Origin: Streptomyces sp. G-G2 | GTDB lineage: Bacteria > Actinomycetota > Actinomycetes > Streptomycetales > Streptomycetaceae | Reading direction: 5' to 3' | Assembly (NCBI RefSeq): GCF_030063135.1 | Contig: NZ_JASISO010000013.1 | Location: forward strand, 1-64,000 | DNA: 64,000 bases | Part shown: positions 1 to 6,518 of the stretch, one piece after another | How positions within the stretch are numbered: the first letter of the stretch is position 1 | How the letters are laid out: every line of letters starts with the position of its first letter | Position numbers and translations under genes: made by a program | The notes under the pieces: generated by a model | The model's input: the letters and a program-made list of their open reading frames with translations, nothing else | Database searches by the model: none | Told to the model about the DNA's origin: nothing

Positions 1-81
1 GCCCACCGGCCCCGGACCCCGGGGCGACCCGCCCCGGAGCGGCGGCCGCACCACGCCCCCGGAACGCGAAAGAACCCCACC

Positions 82-121
82 GAAGTGGGGTTCCTGCTGG
101 TGTCCGAGGGGGGACTTGAAC
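82..121 (-). repeat. attL-like copy: orphan 3' end of tRNA-Leu
   Basis: These 40 bases are identical to 6508-6547 and hold the 3' half of the T arm, the acceptor 3' strand and the CCA end of tRNA-Leu. They run into a hairpin (73-92) with an 8-bp stem and a UUCG-type loop on the minus strand. Identity to the right copy ends at base 122. No 5' tRNA half is present, so this is not a functional tRNA gene. Confidence 0.88.
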
Positions 122-300
122 TCTCCTCTCGGGCACCGACCTATAGGCGTTCTGACCTGCGAAAATGCCTGTCGTGACAGGGGTTCGACAGTCCTGCTCT
201 TCCTGTCTTTTCCTGCTGTTTCAGGCCGTCTCAGAACGCTGCTGGTCACCCATTGGTCACGTTCCCAACCTGGCCAGGACAGACGACCTCGCCCGCTGGA
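122..300. other. Left-end recombination region with GGTCAC repeats, no gene
   Basis: No convincing gene lies between the left attachment repeat and the first cargo stop codon. The stretch contains two GGTCAC direct repeats (244-249 and 255-260); the 10-mer TTGGTCACGT (253-262) recurs at the other end of the element (6457-6466). They could be arm-type recombinase or excisionase sites. Confidence 0.4.
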
Positions 301-660
301 TCAGGCCCTTTCGATGGTCTCGAAGATGTCGGCGTCGGTCTCCTGCTGCCACTTCGGCAGGTCGGGCCAGTCGGCCACGTAGCCCGGCTTGGGGTCCTCG
401 AAGTGCTTGAACATCTGGGCGGTCCAGCACGTCGCGACGAACCGGCTCTTCTGCTCGCGGGACAGCCTGGATGCGTGCCCGCCGCTGATCTCGATGAACT
501 GTCGGACCTGGTCGTAGACCGAGCCAGCGGCCTCGCGCTCCCATTGCGGGGTGTCGTCCCAAGGCGTCACGTACCCGGCCTTCGGCTCCCCGGGGAAGTG
601 CTGGTGCACTCCCGCGATCCAGGCCTCCCGGAACACTCGTGCACCTTCGGTCTGCGACAT
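301..660 (-). CDS. Small protein with two copies of a GYV-x-W-x-D-x-P-x-W motif
   Basis: A 119-residue protein of unknown function. It consists of two similar halves of about 48 residues. Each has an aromatic helix (FREAWIAGVHQHF and a related CWTAQMFKHF), then PKxGYV, a tryptophan-aspartate-proline-tryptophan stretch, and an acidic helix. The ATG at 660 was chosen because the repeat begins there and it lies 14 bases after the regulator's stop codon, so it probably shares the regulator's transcript. No signal peptide, membrane segment or cysteine pattern is visible. Acidic and aromatic composition would suit a protein-protein adaptor or an immunity-like partner, but this is a guess from composition only. 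Confidence 0.6.
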   Translation of the reverse strand: MSQTEGARVFREAWIAGVHQHFPGEPKAGYVTPWDDTPQWEREAAGSVYDQVRQFIEISGGHASRLSREQKSRFVATCWTAQMFKHFEDPKPGYVADWPDLPKWQQETDADIFETIERA

Positions 661-674
661 GCCAACCCCTCTCG

Positions 675-1931
675 TCATGGCGTGCTGAGCGCGGCGATCT
701 CCGCCCCCAGCTCCGCTACGCGGTGGTCCCTGCTCAGGGGGCCGAACTCGTCGCACAGGGTCTGGAGTCTACGGGCGACGTATCCGGAGGAAGAGGCTTG
801 GGCCAGGAGGAGGGCCTCCCGGCCGTACGCGACGACGTGTTCGAGGTCTCGCCGCTTGGCGCCGATGGCGGCGAGATCGGTCAGGACGGCGCCGCGCCGT
901 CGGTAGGACTGCCCGGATGCAAGGGCGGTCTGCTCCAGTGCCCGCCGCAACGCTTCCTCTGCCAGGTCGAGCCGTCCGAGCTGGACGTAGCGGGCTCCCC
1001 GTTCCTCGGCCAGCCGCGTCCCGTCGAACCGCAGCCACCCGCCGTTGGTGCTGCCTGCGCTCAGGCCCATGACGTGCTCTGCCTGGTCCAAGGCGCGCTC
1101 GCACGCGGAGAGGTCGCCCAGGCCGGCGTACGCCTCTGCCTGGACGGAGGCGACCCAGTGCCGCGTGGCGAGGTCACTGTCACCTCGCCCGGCCAGCCGC
1201 TCAGCGGCTCCCAGGACCTGGGCCGCCTGCCGGTAGCGCTGCTCCGACATGTCGACGTAGGCGTGCCGGACGAGTGCGCACGCCCACAGGTCGTAGGCTT
1301 CGGCGTCCCTGCTGACGGATGCTGCGAGGGCATAGGAGGCAGCCGCGTCGGTGTGCCGGTTCGCGTCGAAGGCAACTTCCCCGGCCAGCTGGAAGAGGTC
1401 GGCTGCCGCGCTCAGGAGCGGGCGGGAGTTGCCTCGGGTGTCGGCCGCGAGGGCTTCGTTCAGGGTGGTCAGTTGGTCGCGGACGACGGGGTAGACGGAC
1501 CCCTTGGACCGGGCCAGTTGGTAGACCTGCCAGAGGTGACTGTTCATCCGCGCGAAGTCACCGGGTGTGCCCCTCAGGACCCCGTCGGAGAGGGCTTCCG
1601 CCTCGTCCAGCGGCAAGGCGGTCAGCGCTCCGCTGACGGTGAGGATGCGGAGGAATTCGCGGCGGATCACTTCGTCTGGGTCTCCCGCACTCGGGTGGAA
1701 ACTGGGCTGCTGGCATCCGGTCGTCCGGCTCACGGCTCGTGGTTGTGTCAGAAGGGCGTCTAGCTCTTGAAGGCCCACTTCGAGGGCGGCTGCCAAGCCT
1801 GGCCGCTGAGGCGGCTGCGGTGCGATCTTGCCGCTCTCCCAGCGTCCGACCGTTGTGCGGTCCACGCCAAGTAACTCGGCCAATTTCTCCTGACTGTAAC
1901 CCAGGGTCTTGCGCCGTTCCGCCAGTCCCAT
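675..1931 (-). CDS. XRE-family HTH regulator with TPR-like C-terminal domain
   Basis: A 418-residue regulator. Residues about 3-60 form an HTH_3 domain with the usual SQEKLAELLGVDRTTVGRWE helix pattern. The remainder is alpha-helical with TPR-like repeats (for example residues about 190-380). This is the architecture of actinobacterial XRE-TPR regulators that sense ligands or peptides. The ATG at 1931 is preferred because a purine-rich AAGAGGGG ribosome site precedes it. It is divergent from the small-ORF/oxygenase operon beginning at 2088; an inverted repeat lies between them (1983-2006). Leu20, in the HTH, is encoded by the rare TTA codon (1872-1874), implying that translation depends on the bldA tRNA. 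It is the likely regulator of the cassette; whether activator or repressor is unknown. Confidence 0.85.
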   Translation of the reverse strand: MGLAERRKTLGYSQEKLAELLGVDRTTVGRWESGKIAPQPPQRPGLAAALEVGLQELDALLTQPRAVSRTTGCQQPSFHPSAGDPDEVIRREFLRILTVSGALTALPLDEAEALSDGVLRGTPGDFARMNSHLWQVYQLARSKGSVYPVVRDQLTTLNEALAADTRGNSRPLLSAAADLFQLAGEVAFDANRHTDAAASYALAASVSRDAEAYDLWACALVRHAYVDMSEQRYRQAAQVLGAAERLAGRGDSDLATRHWVASVQAEAYAGLGDLSACERALDQAEHVMGLSAGSTNGGWLRFDGTRLAEERGARYVQLGRLDLAEEALRRALEQTALASGQSYRRRGAVLTDLAAIGAKRRDLEHVVAYGREALLLAQASSSGYVARRLQTLCDEFGPLSRDHRVAELGAEIAALSTP

Positions 1932-1982
1932 GACGCCCCTCTTCCCGTGACCTGAACCCACGGCGTTCCCGTGCACGGATGT

Positions 1983-2006
1983 GCATCAAGAGTGCCGCAT
2001 TGATGC
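1983..2006. promoter_or_regulatory. Inverted repeat, candidate operator of the element's XRE regulator
   Basis: GCATCAA (1983-1989) and TTGATGC (2000-2006) form a perfect 7-bp inverted repeat with a 10-base spacer. It sits in the 156-base divergent region between the regulator start (1931) and the first gene of the operon (2088), where an autoregulatory operator would be expected. Dyads with about 17 bases between arm starts suit a dimeric XRE protein. Binding is inferred only. Confidence 0.5.
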
Positions 2007-2087
2007 CGTGGAGGGCTCGGACTCCCCGCGGTTTCCTTGGTGTTGTCGCAAACGGGCACGGGGGCAAACCTGCGGAAGGGTGCGGAC

Positions 2088-2360
2088 ATGGCAACGGAGA
2101 ACGGCATGGCGCGTGATGGTCTCAGTTCTTCTCAGGCCCTGGACCTCGGAGCTGGCCCCCGCGTCCTCATGACGCTTCGCGTGTCCCGTGATTCGGGTCG
2201 TACCTGGCAGCAGAGCACGAGCGTCCGGGAGGGCGACCCGTTCGTCATCCTGTCCGATCCGGGCCGATACCCCCCGTGCGGGTGCGCCCGCTGTACGGGC
2301 CGCCAGTCGCTGTCCGCCACGTCGCTCCGCCCGGCTGACATCGAGCCGAGGACGGCGTGA
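2088..2360 (+). CDS. Small cysteine-containing hypothetical protein, first gene of cassette operon
   Basis: A 90-residue protein I do not recognise. It has a beta-rich middle and a CGCARC motif near residues 65-70, giving three closely spaced cysteines that could bind a metal or form a disulfide. The ATG at 2088 is preceded by a GGAAG ribosome site. The stop codon TGA overlaps the ATG of the next small ORF by one base (TGATG), so the two are probably translationally coupled. As the first gene after the divergent regulator it could be a RiPP recognition/leader partner, an immunity protein or a chaperone for the oxygenase. None of these is supported by homology. Confidence 0.6.
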   Translation: MATENGMARDGLSSSQALDLGAGPRVLMTLRVSRDSGRTWQQSTSVREGDPFVILSDPGRYPPCGCARCTGRQSLSATSLRPADIEPRTA

Positions 2361-2479
2361 TGCCCGGCTTAGCGGCCTGGCTGCTCCGCCGCTTCGGCCG
2401 GTACGCCGGTCCCCTCTACGTGGCGATGGTCCTCTGCGGTACGGCCCTGTTCCTTGCCGGAACGTTTGCGACTCGGTAG
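2360..2479 (+). CDS. Tiny hydrophobic peptide (39 aa), translationally coupled, TTA-containing
   Basis: The ATG at 2360 overlaps the preceding stop (TGATG) and the frame runs 39 codons to TAG at 2477-2479. The peptide has a basic N-terminal part (WLLRRFGRYAG) followed by one hydrophobic segment of about 18 residues (VAMVLCGTALFLAGTF), so it is likely membrane-inserted or secreted. Codon 4 is TTA (2369-2371), a bldA-dependent codon. A 17-base palindrome starts at its stop codon. It could be a small membrane anchor, a holin-like peptide, or a pro-pheromone for the neighbouring XRE-TPR protein. Length and coupling support a real gene; function is unknown. Confidence 0.5.
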   Translation: MPGLAAWLLRRFGRYAGPLYVAMVLCGTALFLAGTFATR

Positions 2480-2528
2480 CAGCCTCAGGCTGCTGCCCTC
2501 CCTTCTTCCCGCCGGGTTCCTGGCGGGA
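2478..2528 (+). promoter_or_regulatory. Two hairpins between small ORFs (possible attenuator or processing site)
   Basis: AGCAGCCTCAGGCTGCT (2478-2494) is a perfect palindrome with a one-base centre. TCCCGCC (2507-2513) pairs with GGCGGGA (2522-2528) across an 8-base loop. Both fall between the hydrophobic peptide gene and the 45-residue peptide gene. No clear T-run follows, so they may cause partial termination or stabilise the downstream transcript, changing the ratio of small peptide to upstream products. Confidence 0.4.
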
Positions 2529-2553
2529 GTTCCCGAGTAGAGAGGTAAGTCCG

Positions 2554-2691
2554 ATGGTGGAAGAGAACACCGGTTCGGCGGCCCCCGAGGGGGGTGGCCT
2601 GCTCGTCGCGAAGCGCAAGATCGTGGCTGCGCGGACGCGTGCCGAGCAGGAGTCCGACGTCAGTAGCGGCCGTTCCGACGGCAACGACTAG
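2554..2691 (+). CDS. Short charged peptide (45 aa), candidate RiPP-like precursor
   Basis: The ATG at 2554 has an AGAGGTAAG ribosome site upstream, among the best in the element. The 45-residue product starts acidic (MVEENTGSAAPEGGG), has a basic core (LLVAKRKIVAARTRAEQ), and ends in a Ser/Gly/Asp-rich tail (SSGRSDGND). It ends 14 bases before the JmjC oxygenase gene. A small peptide with an acidic leader-like part, a GGG joint and a distinct C-terminal part directly ahead of modification enzymes suggests a RiPP precursor. JmjC ribosomal oxygenases hydroxylate Arg or His side chains, and the AKRK/ARTR segment offers candidate arginines. There is no recognised precursor family, so this is inference from context. 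Confidence 0.55.
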   Translation: MVEENTGSAAPEGGGLLVAKRKIVAARTRAEQESDVSSGRSDGND

Positions 2692-2705
2692 CGGGGCTGC
2701 CCACG

Positions 2706-3893
2706 ATGCTTGATGCAGCCTCGTGGGCGGGGCGTCTGGGCGGGGACACGTTCCTCGCCCAGACGTACCACCGCTCCTACGCGCACTTCCCCGGCACCGC
2801 CGACACGGCGGGCCTGTTCTCCTGGGACGACCTCAACCGGATCATCGCCACGCAGCGACTGGAACCGCCCCGGCTGCGCCTGTCGGCCGACGGCGAGATG
2901 GTCCCCCTTCACCGCTACGCGATCCCGACCACGAACCGCCGCGCGGTCACCTGGTCCCGCATCCAGCCGGCCGACTTCCACGCCCGGCTCAAGGACGGGG
3001 CGTCGCTGGTCCTCGACGCGGTCGAGAAGATCCACCCGGCGGTGGGTGCGGCTACCGAAGGTCTTGAACGGTTCCTCGGCACGTCCGTGCAGGCCAACGT
3101 GTACGCGTCCTGGACGGATCGTGAGGGCTTCGGCCTGCACTGGGACGACCACGATGTCGTGGTGGTGCAGGTTCACGGCTCGAAGCGGTGGCGCTTGTAC
3201 GGCTCCACCCGTGAGGCTCCGACCTTCCGGGACGTGGAGGCGCCAGAGACGCCCGAGGGCGACCCGGTGGCGGACATCGTTCTCGCCCCTGGTGATGTGC
3301 TCTACCTGCCGCGCGGATGGTGGCACGCGGTCACGGCTGACCAAGGGACGGAGTCGCTGCACCTGACCTTCGGCATGGTCCCGCACACGGGCGCGGACCT
3401 CATGCTCTGGGTTGTGGATCAGCTCCGATCGTCCCTGGCACTGCGCAAGGACATCCCGCGGTTCGCCTCACTGAGCGAGCACTCCGACTTCATCGCCGCG
3501 CTACGTGGCGAGCTGCTGAACGAACTGGCCGATCACCGGTTGGTGGAGCGGTGGGCGGAGTCCATCGACACGACCGACCTGGGGCACGCGATTCCCTCGC
3601 TGCCCTACGTGGACGGGCTGCCCGCACGGCCGGAGATCACGGTCAAGCTGACCGCCCCGCGGGGCCGTCTGACGACGAACCCCGCCCACAGCACGGTCAC
3701 GTTCTCGGCGGCCGGTACCGCCTGGGACTTCGCCGAGTCGGCCGCGCCCGTCCTCGGCACGCTGCTGACCGGTCAGCCGACCACGCTCGGCGAGATGGCC
3801 GACTCCGCCGGATTGGAGATCAAGGACGTGGCCGAGCTGGTCTCCGCCCTCATCGAGGGCCACGCCGTCGCGGTCGTGGGGACCGCGCTGTGA
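2706..3893 (+). CDS. JmjC/cupin-4 type 2-oxoglutarate Fe(II) oxygenase
   Basis: A 395-residue protein with the ribosomal-oxygenase-like JmjC fold. The iron facial triad is visible: H145-W-D147 in GLHWDDHD and H207 in LPRGWWHAV. K160 in VHGSKRWRLYG is the usual 2-oxoglutarate anchor. The C-terminal part (about 240-395) resembles the dimerisation and winged-helix region of RoxA/YcfD-like proteins. That family hydroxylates Arg, His or other side chains on proteins or peptides. Its gene follows a 45-residue peptide gene by 14 bases and overlaps the aldo/keto reductase start by 4 bases (GTGA), so the peptide is a plausible substrate. The ATG at 2706 lacks a strong ribosome site. The fold assignment is confident; the substrate is inferred. 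Confidence 0.85.
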   Translation: MLDAASWAGRLGGDTFLAQTYHRSYAHFPGTADTAGLFSWDDLNRIIATQRLEPPRLRLSADGEMVPLHRYAIPTTNRRAVTWSRIQPADFHARLKDGASLVLDAVEKIHPAVGAATEGLERFLGTSVQANVYASWTDREGFGLHWDDHDVVVVQVHGSKRWRLYGSTREAPTFRDVEAPETPEGDPVADIVLAPGDVLYLPRGWWHAVTADQGTESLHLTFGMVPHTGADLMLWVVDQLRSSLALRKDIPRFASLSEHSDFIAALRGELLNELADHRLVERWAESIDTTDLGHAIPSLPYVDGLPARPEITVKLTAPRGRLTTNPAHSTVTFSAAGTAWDFAESAAPVLGTLLTGQPTTLGEMADSAGLEIKDVAELVSALIEGHAVAVVGTAL

Positions 3894-4795
3894 CCGCCAC
3901 TCTCGCCCTGGGGACATACCGCGTGCGTGCCCTCAGTCAGGCGGCACGCACCGCCCTGGCTGCCGGTAGCCCCTGGGTGGACACGGCACCCAACTACGCC
4001 CTCGGTCGGGCGCATGAGGAGCTGCGCCCGGTTCTCGGGGAGTACCCGAGCGGGCGGGTAGCTACGAAGACGGGGTTCTTCACGGAGGAGCAGGGCCGCA
4101 CCGCCCTGGCTGAGGGCGTGCTCACCCGGGAAGAGACGGCCAGTCGGCACAGCCTTGAACCGGGCTTCGTTCGCTGGCAGACGGAGCGTTCGTTGGCCGC
4201 ACTGGGCTGCGTGGACCTGGTATTAGTGCACAACCCCGAGCACCACGGGCACGGCCTTGACCGTGCCGCTCTGCACTGGCGTGTACGGGACGCCTTCACG
4301 GCGTTGGAAGAGTTCGCTCATGCGGGCAAGCTCGGCGGGTACGGCGTCGCCACCTGGACGGGCCTGACCTCCGAAGCGTTCACGGTTCCCGAGTTGCTCG
4401 CGCTCGCGCGACAGGCGGCGGGCTCCGCCGAGCACCACTTCACGGGGTTGCAGATGCCCGTCAGTCTGATCATGGACGACCCGATCAGGCAGGCACTCAA
4501 CGGCGGCGGACCGCTGGTGCAGGCGAAGGACGCGGGACTGATCACGTTCGGCTCCGCTCCTCTGCACGGCGGCGAACTTCTGGAGGCCATGACACCTGAA
4601 CTGGTGAACTTCATCCGCCCCGGCCTGTCGGCCGCAGCCGCTGCCCTGCTGGCTGCCGGATCGTGCCCCGGTCTCGATGTCGTCCTCACCTCCGCGAGCA
4701 CCCGCGAACACTGGGACGATGCGGCGAAGGCTCTGGCTGCGCCCCTGACGACCGAGGAACTGAGGAGAGTGACCGATGAACTCGCCGCCGAGTGA
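3890..4795 (+). CDS. Aldo/keto reductase of the element
   Basis: A 301-residue aldo/keto reductase with the catalytic tetrad in place: D31 and Y36 in VDTAPNYALG, K60 in VATKTGF, and H114 in LVLVHNPEH. The family performs NADPH-dependent carbonyl reduction in a TIM barrel. The GTG at 3890 overlaps the oxygenase stop by 4 bases, and the 3' end overlaps the kinase gene by 20 bases, so the three are tightly coupled. Leu112 is encoded by TTA (4223-4225), a second bldA-dependent codon in this operon. In context it may reduce a carbonyl formed by the oxygenase on a peptide or small molecule. Confidence 0.88.
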   Translation: MTATLALGTYRVRALSQAARTALAAGSPWVDTAPNYALGRAHEELRPVLGEYPSGRVATKTGFFTEEQGRTALAEGVLTREETASRHSLEPGFVRWQTERSLAALGCVDLVLVHNPEHHGHGLDRAALHWRVRDAFTALEEFAHAGKLGGYGVATWTGLTSEAFTVPELLALARQAAGSAEHHFTGLQMPVSLIMDDPIRQALNGGGPLVQAKDAGLITFGSAPLHGGELLEAMTPELVNFIRPGLSAAAAALLAAGSCPGLDVVLTSASTREHWDDAAKALAAPLTTEELRRVTDELAAE

Positions 4796-5630
4796 GGACG
4801 TACAGACCCTGATGGAGGCCGCTCACGACAGGGCGGCCAAGGCTCTGGGTCTCACGTGCACGGGCCCGCTGGCGTGGGGCTTCCAGGGTGTCACTCTCGG
4901 TCGGCAGGCCGGGGACCGGTGGCTCCGGGCAAGCCGGACCGCCGAGAGGAACGCGGGCAGGAAGCAGGGGGAGGGCATCGTGGGAGCCTCCTTGCTGGTG
5001 CCTGACGCTGTCCCGCGACCGCGCTTGTACGAGGTGTACGACTGGACCGACGGCAAGTGGGCCTTCGAGGCCGAAGTCCTCGACTACGTGACACATCCCG
5101 TCGTGTCCCCGGAGCGCGCCGACCTGCACCACGACCCCTACTTGCCTGACGAGTGGTGGGCCGACCTGCGCCGGGCGCTGGCCCTGCTCGCTGAGGCGGA
5201 GGGGGTGAAGGCCACTGTCCGGGACGGGTGGATCGAGCGTGCCTTCCCCCAGTTCCTCGGCATCCCGGCCCCGGCCAAGGTGGAGCGGGTGACCGGCCAC
5301 GGTGACCTCCACTGGGGCAACCTCACGACCACGCCCCTGACCCTGCTGGACTGGGAGCGGTGGGGCCTGGTCCCATACGGCTACGACGCGGGTCTTCTCC
5401 ACGCGAACAGCCTTCTCGTTCCCGACGTGGCGGACCGTATCCGGCTGGAGTTCGCTTCGGTCCTGGACACCCCAGCCGGCCGAGTCGGAGAACTCGCTGC
5501 CCTGGCGGAGATGCTGCAAGCCGTAGCCCGTGGCTGGTACCCGGACTTGGCCCCGCGCCTACTCGCTCGCGCGGAGTCGCTCACGGGCGTTCGGCCACCA
5601 GTCCCGGTGCACTCGGAGGTCAGCGCCTGA
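4776..5630 (+). CDS. APH-fold phosphotransferase of the element
   Basis: A 284-residue kinase-like protein. The Brenner catalytic motif is present as TGHGDLHWGN (residues about 168-177) and the metal-binding aspartate follows in LLDWERWG. The N-terminal lobe is short. APH-fold enzymes phosphorylate hydroxyls on aminoglycosides, homoserine and other metabolites, and a distant relative acts in class V lanthipeptide synthesis. The ATG at 4776 lies inside the reductase gene and has AGGAGAG ahead of it. An oxygenase that installs a hydroxyl next to a kinase that could phosphorylate it makes a coherent modification order, but the substrate is unknown. I would not call it an antibiotic resistance gene. 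Confidence 0.8.
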   Translation: MNSPPSEDVQTLMEAAHDRAAKALGLTCTGPLAWGFQGVTLGRQAGDRWLRASRTAERNAGRKQGEGIVGASLLVPDAVPRPRLYEVYDWTDGKWAFEAEVLDYVTHPVVSPERADLHHDPYLPDEWWADLRRALALLAEAEGVKATVRDGWIERAFPQFLGIPAPAKVERVTGHGDLHWGNLTTTPLTLLDWERWGLVPYGYDAGLLHANSLLVPDVADRIRLEFASVLDTPAGRVGELAALAEMLQAVARGWYPDLAPRLLARAESLTGVRPPVPVHSEVSA

Positions 5631-5649
5631 CAGGCCCGTACATGACAGC

Positions 5650-5674
5650 GGCCCCCGACGTGATGCCGGGGGCC
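5650..5674. terminator. Bidirectional hairpin terminator
   Basis: GGCCCCCG (5650-5657) and CGGGGGCC (5667-5674) form an 8-bp stem with a 9-base loop. It lies between the convergent kinase gene (ends 5630) and recombinase gene (ends 5699), so it can stop transcription from both sides. Confidence 0.65.
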
Positions 5675-5698
5675 TGCCTGTGTCCGTGTGCGCCTGTC

Positions 5699-6400
5699 TC
5701 AGGCGCTCTCTCCCCGGTGGCGGTACAGGGTGGCACGACCGATTCCCAGGGTCTTGGCGATGGACGTAACGCTCTCTCCCTTGAGGTACCGGGCGCTGGC
5801 CACGGCCAGCTTGTCCTCGTCCACGACGGTCGGACGCCCACCGACGTTGCCCTTGCGGGCCGCAGCGTCCAGCCCTTCCAACGTCTTCTCCCGGATACCT
5901 TCCCGCTCCACCTCGGCACTCACGGCGAGCACGGCGAACACGATGGCGCCTGCCCCGTTCGGGTCGTACACGCCCTGAAGGGGACCGGACAGGAGTTCCA
6001 GTTGGATGCCGTCCGCCTGAAGGGTGGAAGACAGAGTCATCAGCTCCGCCGCACTGCGGGCAAGCCGCTTCATCTCGACCACGGTCAGGATGACGGGCTG
6101 ATTCGGTGCGGCTGCCTTGATCTCCCGTGCCAGCGTGAGTGCCTTCTCCAACTCCGGCCGCTCCTTCACACGGGTGCTGATCTTCTCCGAGAAGACGCGG
6201 GTGCAGTCGGCACGGGCGAGCATGTCCAACTGTGACTGGAGTTCCTGCCCGACCCTGGAGTAAAGGGCGTAACCCAGTCGGATCGCTGCGCCCGGTATCG
6301 CGTCGGATGCCTGCGGAACGGGAGCGCCTGCCGTCCATGCCTTGCCGGGGTTGCGGTCGGCCGGAGTTTTCACGGTCAGTTCCGCCTTAAGCGCGGCCAC
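5699..6400 (-). CDS. Serine recombinase (resolvase/invertase family)
   Basis: A 233-residue small serine recombinase. The catalytic serine is in RLGYALYSRVGQ (about residue 48), preceded by an atypical extension of about 40 residues. The paired active-site arginines are in EMKRLARSAAEL. The long E-helix signature AEVEREGIREKTLEGL is followed by GGRP and a C-terminal DNA-binding HTH (SVTSIAKTLGIGRATLYRH). The GTG at 6400 gives the longest product; a GTG at 6373 has a better-placed GGAA ribosome site and may be the real start. Its position against the tRNA attachment repeat is where the integrase of a tRNA element normally sits. Small resolvases usually do not target tRNA genes, so it may catalyse excision or inversion only, or be later cargo. 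Confidence 0.85.
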   Translation of the reverse strand: MAALKAELTVKTPADRNPGKAWTAGAPVPQASDAIPGAAIRLGYALYSRVGQELQSQLDMLARADCTRVFSEKISTRVKERPELEKALTLAREIKAAAPNQPVILTVVEMKRLARSAAELMTLSSTLQADGIQLELLSGPLQGVYDPNGAGAIVFAVLAVSAEVEREGIREKTLEGLDAAARKGNVGGRPTVVDEDKLAVASARYLKGESVTSIAKTLGIGRATLYRHRGESA

Positions 6401-6456
6401 CAGGGCGAAGCGGCCCGTGTGGTAGTTCGCCGCAACCTTGAAGATTCGCTGGCCTT

Positions 6457-6476
6457 TTGGTCACGTGGTGGGTCAC
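6457..6476. repeat. GGTCAC repeats at the right end of the element
   Basis: Two GGTCAC copies (6459-6464 and 6471-6476) lie upstream of the recombinase gene, 12 bases apart. The left end has the same pair 11 bases apart (244-260), and TTGGTCACGT is shared by both ends. Matching subterminal repeats suggest recombinase or excisionase binding sites. Confidence 0.4.
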
Positions 6477-6493
6477 GCCACAGCCTGGAAAGC

Positions 6494-6518
6494 AAAAAAC
6501 CCCACATGAAGTGGGGTT
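6494..6518 (-). terminator. tRNA-Leu terminator
   Basis: On the minus strand an 8-bp stem (AACCCCAC with GTGGGGTT) and a 5-base loop are followed by a T-run. It begins a few bases after the tRNA CCA end. Half of this stem lies in the attachment repeat; the left-end copy keeps the stem but its loop differs and its T-run is interrupted. Confidence 0.8.

Noticed and set aside
82..121. A functional second tRNA-Leu at the left end
   Set aside because: Only the 3' part is present and no 5' half, D arm or anticodon arm can be found.
4776..5630. Aminoglycoside resistance gene
   Set aside because: The APH fold is shared by many small-molecule kinases, and the operon context is a peptide-type cassette with no resistance or antibiotic cluster.
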